From contig CAMAUX010000012.1 in NCBI GenBank assembly GCA_945861435.1, forward strand, positions 50,018 to 114,017: 64,000 nt of DNA. Direction: 5' to 3'. Source of the DNA: Chthoniobacter flavus (lineage in GTDB: Bacteria > Verrucomicrobiota > Verrucomicrobiia > Chthoniobacterales > Chthoniobacteraceae). Position numbers and translations under genes: made by a program. The notes under the pieces were generated by a model. It was not told the origin of the DNA. It did no database searches and saw nothing but the letters and a program-made list of their open reading frames with translations. Below, piece after piece: positions 56,853 to 64,000 of this stretch. Each line of letters opens with the position of its first letter. Position 1 is the stretch's first letter.

Positions 56853-58217
56853 TCAGAGCACCCGCCCGATCTCATCCACGCGATAACCGAACCCCGGCCC
56901 CTGCAGCGTCGAAAGATCCACCACACCGTCTCTGCGCCGGTAGATGCCCGGATGCACACGCTCCTCCGGCAGCGATGCCTCGGGATAAAACTGCATCGAG
57001 TTGCACTCCACCCCCATGATCGTCCCCGCGTGCGCCGCCAGCAGCACATGCGGGATGATCGCCAGCATCGGATTGGTGAGGTCCTGCACCATCAACGTCA
57101 TCCCATGCGCCTTCGCCCACGCAAGGCTCAGCACCGCTCCCGTCAGCGTCTTGCACGTCTTGAGCGCCACGCCGCTCCAACCCAGCGAACGCCCCAGACG
57201 CACCAGCGTCCAGTCGTGCGCGCTCTCATCCAAAAACAACGGCTTGCGAGCACTCACCGCGTGCACGTCGATCCGGTTCGCCTCCAGATCGTACGGAAAG
57301 GGCTGCTCCACATACAGCAGCAGCGCGTAGATCCGCGGCTCCTCGCGCAGCAACCGATCCAAAATCTCCGTCACATACGCCGGATCCGTCACCGTGCAGT
57401 TGAAGTCCGTCGTCAACCATTCCACCCCCTCCTCCAACGACATCCGTCCAATCTGCACCACCCGCGCAAAATCCCACGCCGCATCGTTCCCACGCAGCTT
57501 GATCTTCAAACACCGCAAACCGTCCGCACGAATCCAATCCCGCAGCAGCACCGGATAACCATCCGCCGGCTCGCTCCCCGTGAGCTCCGAAGGATCCACA
57601 GGATCCAGCCCGCCCACCAGATGCCACACCGGCAGCCGCACGGAGGGTTCCTTCACAAGAAACTCCGCCGGCCACCGCCCCGCGAACCGCTCGCTGGGTT
57701 CCAGAAACGCCGCAAGATCGCTCGCAAGCCACTCCGGCGTGAACAGCGAAAACACGGGGCGCTCATGCAACCGCCCGTACGCATCGTAAATCGCGATATC
57801 AAAAAGCGAGTGACACACCAGCGCCGCCAGATGCGGCATCTCCGCCCCGCCCGACACCCCCAAATTCGACTCTGCAAGCAACGCATCCAGACGATGCTTC
57901 TGAAATCCGTGCCCAAGCTCCATCGGATGCCCCCACTCCTCGTGCCGCGGCAACTCCCGCGCAATCCGCTCGCAAAATCCCTTCATCCGCGCCTCGCGCT
58001 CCTCCCAACTCAACTGCGAGGGCCACACCCATGCCACACTCAAAGGCGTCTCACCCCACCCCTCCGCACTGCGTCCCGCGCGATCCTCCACCCGCACACG
58101 CACCCGCGCACACACCACGTCCGTGACCACCTGTGCCCCAAACTTCAACGGCATCCGCATCTGCACAGGTAGAAAATACAGCGCGGTCTCAACTACTCGG
58201 ACGTCGGAGGAAAGCAT
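56853..58217 (-). CDS. Mandelate racemase/muconate lactonizing-type enolase-superfamily enzyme
   Basis: A 454-residue enolase-superfamily protein. The start MLSSDVRVVETAL is chosen over an upstream ATG that adds a low-complexity leader. The catalytic set is complete: KIK (Lys238, Lys240), metal ligands in DFN (Asp271), VEQP (Glu304) and LDES (Asp330/Glu331), and a second base LKTCKTLTG (Lys353). This Lys-Lys pattern is that of the muconate lactonizing/dipeptide epimerase subgroup rather than the His-bearing racemases. The substrate is probably a sugar acid or dipeptide-like carboxylate. 123 bases beyond its start is the stop of the rfbD-like gene. Confidence 0.9.
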   Translation of the reverse strand: MLSSDVRVVETALYFLPVQMRMPLKFGAQVVTDVVCARVRVRVEDRAGRSAEGWGETPLSVAWVWPSQLSWEEREARMKGFCERIARELPRHEEWGHPMELGHGFQKHRLDALLAESNLGVSGGAEMPHLAALVCHSLFDIAIYDAYGRLHERPVFSLFTPEWLASDLAAFLEPSERFAGRWPAEFLVKEPSVRLPVWHLVGGLDPVDPSELTGSEPADGYPVLLRDWIRADGLRCLKIKLRGNDAAWDFARVVQIGRMSLEEGVEWLTTDFNCTVTDPAYVTEILDRLLREEPRIYALLLYVEQPFPYDLEANRIDVHAVSARKPLFLDESAHDWTLVRLGRSLGWSGVALKTCKTLTGAVLSLAWAKAHGMTLMVQDLTNPMLAIIPHVLLAAHAGTIMGVECNSMQFYPEASLPEERVHPGIYRRRDGVVDLSTLQGPGFGYRVDEIGRVL

Positions 58218-58307
58218 GACGGTGATGGGGGCAATGAGGTGAAGAAACACTCTCCCCTCCACGCCACCTGCATTCAATCCCTATCCCAGCCCACCGGCTT
58301 CCCAACG

Positions 58308-58339
58308 CCCAAAGCCCCAAAGCCTCAAAGCCCCAAAGC
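58308..58339. repeat. Tandem repeat, 8-bp unit
   Basis: Four copies of C(C/T)CAAAGC directly 3' of the rfbD-like stop codon at 58341. Confidence 0.9.
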
Positions 58340-58340
58340 C

Positions 58341-59228
58341 TCACTCCTGCGCCCTGCGCCAATATCCCCTGACATACTCCTCCACCGCCTCCTGCCATGG
58401 CCGCGGCGCTCGCCCAATCAAGCGCGTCAGCTTCCCCGTAGCCATCGCACTGTAAACCGGACGCCGCGCCACAAACGCCTTCATCGCACTCATCGGCACC
58501 GGCTCCACCACACGCGCCCGCAACCCCACTCCCGCACGCTCCGCGCAATCGAGCGCGAACTGCCCGTACTGCTGCCATGTGCATTCGCCCGCATTGCACA
58601 AATGCACCACCCCGCCCGCCGGCACCGCGGCCAGTAACGGATGCAGCAAATCCGCCGCCTCCAGCGTCGAAGTCGGCACCGCCACCTTGTCGGCCACCGC
58701 CTCCACGCGATCCTGCGTGCAAGCCCTCTCCAGCACCTGATCCAAAAAGCTCCGACGATCCGGCCCGAACACCCAAGACACCCGCACCGCAAGATGCGCT
58801 GCACTCGCCGCCAGCAGCAACTGCTCCCCCGCAAGCTTCGCCCTCCCATAATGACTGCACGGCTCCGCGCGATCTTCCTCCGTGTAAGGCCTGCGCTGAT
58901 CGCCCCCAAACACATAGTCCGTGCTGATATGGATGCAGCGGCGCCCTTTCTCCGCACACACCGCAGCCATCACCCCCACGGCCCGCGCATTGACCTCGAA
59001 AGCCTCCTGCGGATTGCCCTCACAATAATCCACGTTGGTGAGCGCAGCGCAGTTCACCAGCACGTCGAAATCCCACCCATCGAGCGCCGCGCGCAACGCC
59101 GCCTCGTTGCGAATATCCAGTGCTTCGCGCCCAAGCCCGCGCACCGCCTCACCCCGCTGCGTCCATGCACGCACCAGCGCCGCTCCGAGCCGCCCTCTGC
59201 TCCCCACCACCAGCACCCGAAAACTCAC
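58341..59228 (-). CDS. rfbD: dTDP-4-dehydrorhamnose reductase-like SDR
   Basis: A 295-residue extended-SDR reductase. It would reduce dTDP-4-keto-rhamnose, the last step to dTDP-rhamnose. The nucleotide site is VVGSRGRLGAALV (Gly9-x-x-Gly-x-x-Gly15). DVLVNCAALTNVDYCEGNP, then HISTDYVFGGDQRRPY and HYGRAKLAGE give the catalytic Thr/Tyr126/Lys130 set. The family specificity is good, but rfbA, B and C are absent from the window. It overlaps the glycosyltransferase gene by four bases (that gene's stop lies in its start), so the enzyme is part of an envelope glycan pathway. Confidence 0.87.
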   Translation of the reverse strand: MSFRVLVVGSRGRLGAALVRAWTQRGEAVRGLGREALDIRNEAALRAALDGWDFDVLVNCAALTNVDYCEGNPQEAFEVNARAVGVMAAVCAEKGRRCIHISTDYVFGGDQRRPYTEEDRAEPCSHYGRAKLAGEQLLLAASAAHLAVRVSWVFGPDRRSFLDQVLERACTQDRVEAVADKVAVPTSTLEAADLLHPLLAAVPAGGVVHLCNAGECTWQQYGQFALDCAERAGVGLRARVVEPVPMSAMKAFVARRPVYSAMATGKLTRLIGRAPRPWQEAVEEYVRGYWRRAQE

Positions 59229-59995
59229 GCCCCAGCCCCCCCTCGCTCACACCGATGACGGCTCAACGTGCGGCGAACCAGCGCACGCACGCGCACCGTG
59301 TCCATGAGCATCCCCACACTGTCCCTCACGATGCTCAGCTTGCTTTCCGGCGAGTTGATCCATTCCACCGGATGATCCTCCACCCGCAAACCCAGCCCAC
59401 CCGCCAGAAGAAGCACCTCCACATCGAAGGCAAACCCGTCCAACTCCTGAAGCCCGAACACCGCATGCGCCGCATCCCTGCGAAAGGCTTTGAACCCGCA
59501 CTGCGTATCGCCCAGCGATGCAATCCCCGCGGCCTTCAGCAGCACGTTGAACATCCGCCCAAGACTGCGTCGGAAAAACGACTGCCGCCGACCAATCCGG
59601 CTGCGCGCATGCGCCCGATTCCCCACCAGCACCGCCAGCCCGGGCTCCGCATCAAAACGCGCAACGAATGCCTCCACCTCCTGCAACGGCACGCTCAGGT
59701 CCGCATCCATGTAAATAAGCAACGCGCCTCCCGCCGCCAGCATCCCTGTGCGCACCGCCGCCCCCTTGCCCCGGTGCACCGGAGTCCCAATCACGCTCAA
59801 CCACGCATGCTCCCGCGCGTGCGCCTGTGCCAGCGCAAGAGTCTCATCCTCACAGGGCTCAACGACCAGCACCACCTCCACACCTCCCATCGCAGCGCCC
59901 CGGGCCGCGACGAAGGCAGTGAGGTGCGCGAGGCTCGCGGGCAAACGCCGCGCCTCGTTCCATGCGGGAATCACCAGCGAGATCCGGGGTGGCAT
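59225..59995 (-). CDS. Family 2 glycosyltransferase (dolichyl-phosphate glucosyltransferase-like)
   Basis: A 256-residue GT2 enzyme. The ATG giving MPPRISLVIPAWNEARRLP is the family start; much longer upstream frames are shadows of the membrane-protein gene on the other strand. SLVIPAWNEA opens the GT-A fold; HRGKGAAVRTGML and the metal motif MDADLS (Asp97-x-Asp99) follow, then GDTQCGFKAFRRDAAHAVF, characteristic of ALG5-like and DPM-type transferases. No transmembrane tail is visible. It probably loads a sugar onto a polyprenyl phosphate. Co-transcribed with the rfbD-like gene. Confidence 0.9.
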   Translation of the reverse strand: MPPRISLVIPAWNEARRLPASLAHLTAFVAARGAAMGGVEVVLVVEPCEDETLALAQAHAREHAWLSVIGTPVHRGKGAAVRTGMLAAGGALLIYMDADLSVPLQEVEAFVARFDAEPGLAVLVGNRAHARSRIGRRQSFFRRSLGRMFNVLLKAAGIASLGDTQCGFKAFRRDAAHAVFGLQELDGFAFDVEVLLLAGGLGLRVEDHPVEWINSPESKLSIVRDSVGMLMDTVRVRALVRRTLSRHRCERGGAGA

Positions 59996-60211
59996 GCGAG
60001 CGTCAACCACCCTAGCAGGACACCCCCCACCCCACCAAGCTCCTCTGCTCCAAACCCCGCACCCACCGCCACACCACACGATTCCCCCACCCACACCCGC
60101 CCCCAAAAATCCCATCGCAAGCGCCTCTTTCCACATCCCATGCACCGCAACACCGCAGAGCCTCGGGAGTTGAGCCCCGCAATCCCGCCGTGTTAGCTGG
60201 CCCATCTTCCC

Positions 60212-61867
60212 GTGGCCACTCTCCCCGCATCCACCGCACACGCACACCTCTGGACCCGCGCACGCGCAGGGGTGAAGCGCTGGGGCTGGCCCGCCCTCAT
60301 CCTCTCCACTGCCCTCCTCCTGCGCCTCCTCTGCCTCGGCAACAAACCCCTCCACTTCGACGAAGGCGTCAACGGCTCCTTCGTCGACCAAATGACACGC
60401 GACGGCTTCTACCACTACGAGCCCTCCAACTACCACGGCCCACTCCACTTCTACTCCCTCTTCACCGCCCAAACCCTCCTCGGCCGCCACGCATGGGCCC
60501 TGCGCCTCCCCACCGCTCTCGTAAGCACCGCCTGCGTCGCCCTCCTCCTCGCCTTCCAATCCCCCTTCGGAAAACGCCCCGCACGCATCGCCGCCGCCGC
60601 CATGGCGCTCTCCCCGGCAATGACCTTCTACGGCCGCTACGCCATCCACGAAACATGGCTGGTCTTCTTCCTCCTGCTCGCCTTCTGGGGCCTTCTCCAC
60701 TTCCACACCGCAGGCACCCGCCGCTCGCTCTGGGCCCTCTGTGCTGGAATCACAGGCATCCTGCTCACCAAGGAAACCGGATTCCTCCACATCGCCGCCG
60801 CCCTCATCGCCCTCCCCGTGCTGCGCGCATGGGAGCGATTCTCCCCATCGCTTCCACCGCTCGCACCGCCCGGCCACGCGCCCACCGATCCCGCTCCCCC
60901 GCAGTGGACGAAACGCGACTTGTTCAACGCCATCTGCACCTGCAGCGCCGTCCTCGTGTTCTTCTACTCCGGCTGCCTGCTCGATTGGTCCAGCCTCCCG
61001 GGCTTCTGGCAAAGCCCGTTCCAGTGGATGATCACCGGAACCGGGGGCGAGAGCGGCCACGAAAAACCGTGGTTCTACTGGTTCGCTCTCCTCTTCTCCT
61101 ACGAATGGCCCGCCCTCCTCGGCCTCGTCTTCTCCCTCTTCTTTCTTCTTCGCTCGGGCACACCACACTCCACCCGCCTGCTCGCCCTCTATGCCGCAGG
61201 CGCCTTCGCCGCCTACACCCTCGTCTCCTACAAAACCCCGTGGTGCCTCATCTCCCTCACATGGCCATGGCTCCTGCTCTTCGGCATCGCCATCGACCAC
61301 ATCTCCCAACCCCTGCATCGCACCGCCGCCTCTGCCATCGCCAAAGGCGCAGCCGCCCTCCTCCTCCTGCATTCCTCCGCACACACGCTCCTGCTCAATT
61401 TCCGCAACCCCACCGACGAAGACCACCTCTACGTCTACGTCCAGACCCTGCCCGAAGTGCGCCTCCTCCTCGATCCCCTCGAATCCCTCACCCGCCAGAA
61501 TCCCATCCACCGCCAGTTGCGCGGCGCCCTCGTGCTCCCGGAACTCCACCCATGGTCCTGGCTGCTCAACGACTACCCCAACGTCCTCATCTGCCTCCCA
61601 GAAGAACTCACAGAAACCGTCGGCCCCCGCGACTTCCTCCTCGTCGACTCCTCCCTCGCTGCATCCATCGAAGCACAACTCGACGAACGCTACTTCAAAG
61701 ACTCCTTCCGCATCCGCGGCAACACCTCCGATCCCGCCATCCTCTACCTGCGCGCCCACACCTTCGCCTCCTGCTTCCCTGATCGCACTCCGGAATTCGC
61801 ACCCGATAAAATCCAACCACCCGCTCAACCACAGCCAGAGTCCGCAACGCAGGGTCGCAAGCCATGA
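60212..61867 (+). CDS. Agl23/PMT-like integral membrane glycosyltransferase
   Basis: A 551-residue protein, similar to the TIGR03663 'flippase activity-associated' group and to protein mannosyltransferases. The start is a GTG at 60212 (MATLPASTAHAHL...). No ATG precedes the conserved LCLGNKPLHFDEGVNGSF block, where His/Asp-Glu in HFDE are the usual catalytic/metal residues of GT-C enzymes. There are about nine hydrophobic spans and a soluble C-terminal part of about 140 residues. MALSPAMTFYGRYAIHETW and WCLISLTWPWLLLFG are further landmarks. It would use a polyprenyl-linked sugar. Overlaps the next gene by four bases. Confidence 0.85.
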   Translation: MATLPASTAHAHLWTRARAGVKRWGWPALILSTALLLRLLCLGNKPLHFDEGVNGSFVDQMTRDGFYHYEPSNYHGPLHFYSLFTAQTLLGRHAWALRLPTALVSTACVALLLAFQSPFGKRPARIAAAAMALSPAMTFYGRYAIHETWLVFFLLLAFWGLLHFHTAGTRRSLWALCAGITGILLTKETGFLHIAAALIALPVLRAWERFSPSLPPLAPPGHAPTDPAPPQWTKRDLFNAICTCSAVLVFFYSGCLLDWSSLPGFWQSPFQWMITGTGGESGHEKPWFYWFALLFSYEWPALLGLVFSLFFLLRSGTPHSTRLLALYAAGAFAAYTLVSYKTPWCLISLTWPWLLLFGIAIDHISQPLHRTAASAIAKGAAALLLLHSSAHTLLLNFRNPTDEDHLYVYVQTLPEVRLLLDPLESLTRQNPIHRQLRGALVLPELHPWSWLLNDYPNVLICLPEELTETVGPRDFLLVDSSLAASIEAQLDERYFKDSFRIRGNTSDPAILYLRAHTFASCFPDRTPEFAPDKIQPPAQPQPESATQGRKP

Positions 61868-63567
61868 TCCCCGCCGCCGCCATCCTCCACGCCATCAGCG
61901 CGGCAACCCTCCTTGGCCTCCTGCTCGGCCTCAGATCCGGACTCGACCCACTGCGCGCCCTGCTCGCACTGGGTGGCGGACTCCTCACAGGCCTCGCCTC
62001 CGCATGGACTCAGCAACGCGCGGATGCTTCAAACCCCGCGCAGACCAACCTCGCAACCCACCCCGCCACGCCGGGCTTCTGGGGCTGGGCCGCCATCGCG
62101 CTCTTCTCCTGCTTCGCCCTGCGCTCCTTTCTCTGGCTCGCATTCAGCGACGCCGACACCCTGCACGTCCTCTCCCCCAACAATCTCGGCGACCTCTCCC
62201 TCCACCTCTCCTTCATCCGCCAACTCGTCAACGGCGATCCCCTCTGGCCTCAAAACCCCATCTTCTCCGGCGCCCCCCTCACCTATCCGCTCGGAATGGA
62301 TCTCTTCAATTCCCTGCTCGTCCTCGCCGGCATGGATGTTGTGCGCAGCCTCGTGTGGACAGGCCTCGCAGCCTGCGCCCTCACCGGAGTCGCACTTTGG
62401 AAATGGGGCCGCTCCTTCACCCTCGCAGGCTTCCTCTGCAATGGAGGCCTCGCCGGCCTGCTCTTCCTCTCCACCGGCACCCTCGAGGACTTCCAGTCCG
62501 ACACCGCGTGGAAGAGCATCCCACTCGCCCTCTTTGTCACCCAACGCGGCCTCCTCTTCGCTCTCCCCGCAGGCCTGCTTCTCCTCTCCAGCTGGCGCGC
62601 ACGCTGGTTCCACGGCCCGGGCACCCGCCTCCACCCCTTCTCCGAAACCGCCCTCTACTGCGTCCTCCCCCTCTTCCATCTCCACACCTTTCTCTTTCTC
62701 TCTCTTCTCCTCGCCTCGTGGGCCCTTTTTCACAAACCCGCCCGCCGCCCCATCCTCCTCCTCCTCGCCGCCGCATTCCTTCCCGCCACAGCCCTCACCT
62801 GCGCAGTCACCCACTGCTTCCACGGCCCCTCCATGATCGGCTGGAAACCAGGCTGGATGCAGGAGGACGAACCCTTCCTCTCCTTCTGGATCGGCAACTT
62901 CGGCATCCTCCCATTCCTCATCGCCGGCCTCCTCATCGCCGCCGCGCGCCGCGACCGCACCCTCGCTCTTCTCACCGTTCCGCCCACTGCCCTCTTCCTG
63001 CTCTGCTGCTTTGTGCGCTTCGCCCCATGGGAATGGGACAACACCAAGCTCATGCTCTGGAGCTACCTCATGCTCCTGCCTCCCCTTTGGCAGATGCTCG
63101 CACAATGGCACACCGCACTCCGCGCAACCGCCGTCACCGCTCTCTTCTTCTCCGGCTTCCTCTCCCTGCTAGGGGGGCTCGACCGCACACACACCGGCCA
63201 TCCCATCGCCCTCCACAGCACTCTGGACGCAGTTTCCGACGCCCTGCGCGATCTTCCTCAATCCACCCTCTTCATCGGCGCCCCCACCTACAACCACCCC
63301 CTGCTCCTCCTCGGCCGCCGCATGACCATGGGCTACGAAGGCCACGTCTGGAGCCATGGCCACGACTGGCTTCCTCGCAAACAACTCGTGGAGCGCATCC
63401 TCCTCGGCGCCCCCTCCTGGCGCGACGACGCACGCCAACTCGGCGCCCATCACCTGTTCTGGGGTCCCCTGGAAACCGAGGCTTTCCCCAACTCCACCCG
63501 TCCATGGCAAGCCGAGGCACGCTGCATCGCCAGCGGCGCATGGGGTGCCGTTTACGAACTCCCTTAA
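61864..63567 (+). CDS. Polytopic membrane protein, probable GT-C-type glycosyltransferase partner
   Basis: A 567-residue membrane protein with about 11-12 hydrophobic spans and no residues I can call catalytic. LSPNNLGDLSLHLSFIRQL and GAPLTYPLGMDLFNSLL resemble segments of GT-C-type membrane proteins of unknown function. NFGILPFLIAGLLIAA and WEWDNTKLMLWSYLMLLP are others. A C-terminal part of about 120 residues (TYNHPLLLLGRRMTMGYEG) could be extracytoplasmic. Its ATG overlaps the Agl23-like stop, so the two are co-made and probably act together in surface glycan synthesis. Confidence 0.75.
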   Translation: MIPAAAILHAISAATLLGLLLGLRSGLDPLRALLALGGGLLTGLASAWTQQRADASNPAQTNLATHPATPGFWGWAAIALFSCFALRSFLWLAFSDADTLHVLSPNNLGDLSLHLSFIRQLVNGDPLWPQNPIFSGAPLTYPLGMDLFNSLLVLAGMDVVRSLVWTGLAACALTGVALWKWGRSFTLAGFLCNGGLAGLLFLSTGTLEDFQSDTAWKSIPLALFVTQRGLLFALPAGLLLLSSWRARWFHGPGTRLHPFSETALYCVLPLFHLHTFLFLSLLLASWALFHKPARRPILLLLAAAFLPATALTCAVTHCFHGPSMIGWKPGWMQEDEPFLSFWIGNFGILPFLIAGLLIAAARRDRTLALLTVPPTALFLLCCFVRFAPWEWDNTKLMLWSYLMLLPPLWQMLAQWHTALRATAVTALFFSGFLSLLGGLDRTHTGHPIALHSTLDAVSDALRDLPQSTLFIGAPTYNHPLLLLGRRMTMGYEGHVWSHGHDWLPRKQLVERILLGAPSWRDDARQLGAHHLFWGPLETEAFPNSTRPWQAEARCIASGAWGAVYELP

Positions 63568-63705
63568 ACCAAAACAACTCAATCGCTACTTTCACCAACC
63601 CCCACCGTCCCCTGACTCCCCAGCAAAAGACGGACACCGCCACAGCGCAGGACAGTCTCGAACTGTAACTTGTTTGCACCGCCGGAATCGGACGGTGAAG
63701 GAAGT

Positions 63706-63778
63706 GGCTGGGGGGAGAATCGAACTCCCGACACGAGGATTTTCAATCCTCTGCTCTGCCAACTGAGCTACCCAGCCT
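63706..63778 (-). tRNA. tRNA-Phe (GAA)
   Basis: A 73-nt cloverleaf on the minus strand. GGCTGGG pairs with CCCAGCC in the acceptor. The D-arm is AGCTCAGTTGGCAGAGC and the anticodon loop is TTGAAAA with anticodon GAA. The T-loop is GTTCGATTC. The discriminator is A and CCA is not encoded. The gene stands alone. Confidence 0.98.
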
Positions 63779-64000
63779 TGAAAGAGGGCGGCTACTTTGC
63801 ACGCACTCCATGGCTTGGCAAGCCGTTTTCCAAATCAAACCCCTCCTTCTTCAGAATCCACCCGCCCCAACCCGTGGATCCGTCGATCACCCCACCCTCC
63901 ATCACAAATGCAAAGTCTCTGCCTGAAAGTCACATAAAGTGTACTTTTCACACAGGTCATCCTTGTTCCATACTCCGCCCCTTTCGCACCGTATGAGCAC
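63779..64000. other. Right-edge region, probable 5' end of the next gene
   Basis: No complete gene. An AT-richer stretch holds a palindrome, AAAGT-GT-ACTTT (63936-63947), and a possible -10, CATACT. An ATG occurs at 63994 near the edge. It probably precedes a gene continuing rightward, but this cannot be judged here. Confidence 0.35.

Noticed and set aside
59996..61828. A long N-terminal extension of the glycosyltransferase on the minus strand
   Set aside because: It is antisense to the Agl23-like gene and has no fold or motif. The GT2 family begins at 59995.
61191..63668. An 825-codon plus-strand frame over the two membrane-protein genes
   Set aside because: Pro/Arg/His-rich shadow in another frame. 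The true genes have membrane spans and an ATGA junction.

Overview
The window is high-GC, densely packed bacterial chromosome, most likely from a member of the Verrucomicrobiota. The lineage call rests on several things seen together. There are two PSCyt1-PSCyt2-PSD1 (planctomycete-type cytochrome c) genes, each followed by a DUF1501 gene. There is a surface protein with the LESRIAPA leader, a DUF2341-ExbB fusion, a prepilin-like protein with a DG-H tail, and a zinc-ribbon Ser/Thr kinase. Shine-Dalgarno sites are weak at many starts. I see no prophage, insertion sequence, CRISPR array or rRNA.

1-12.7 kb: an operon of at least seven genes runs leftward. Its order is TpsB outer-membrane transporter, DUF2341/LamG/ExbB fusion, ExbD, TonB-like protein, putative porin, coiled-coil periplasmic protein, and a very large filamentous-haemagglutinin-like TpsA exoprotein that runs off the left edge. 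A PstS-like secreted binding protein is transcribed divergently. The 364-bp divergent region holds three 11-bp-spaced GTCAC-type direct repeats that look like PhoB boxes, two facing the operon and one facing the pstS-like gene. I read this as a phosphate-starvation surface system in which two-partner secretion is combined with a Ton motor. It resembles in gene content the Pdt locus of Pseudomonas aeruginosa.

12.7-28.8 kb: remnants of a type III/flagellar fliH-fliI junction, an arsR-aqpS arsenic module with its operator, a Spy-like protein, a Tat-exported TIM-barrel protein and phosphoesterase, an ABC exporter, a pseudopilin pair, a cytochrome c/sugar dehydrogenase overlapping a gluconate permease, tpiA-pgk, a PAS-AraC regulator, and a secreted beta-helix/hydrolase pair.

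28.9-45.1 kb: the PSCyt/DUF1501 operon, an aminotransferase, a Ser/Thr kinase, an Fe-S assembly operon (rhodanese-like, IscU-like, SufT), pssA and hemQ.

45.1-64 kb: an unusual pair of an EgtD-like methyltransferase and a divergent dihydropteroate-synthase-like protein, the LESRIAPA protein, monomeric isocitrate dehydrogenase, RNase P RNA, two overlapping methyltransferase genes (the second Rsm22-like), a GH99-like protein, an enolase-superfamily enzyme, a sugar reductase/glycosyltransferase pair, an Agl23-like/membrane-protein pair, and tRNA-Phe. Several intergenic gaps carry short tandem repeats, most with an 8-bp period.
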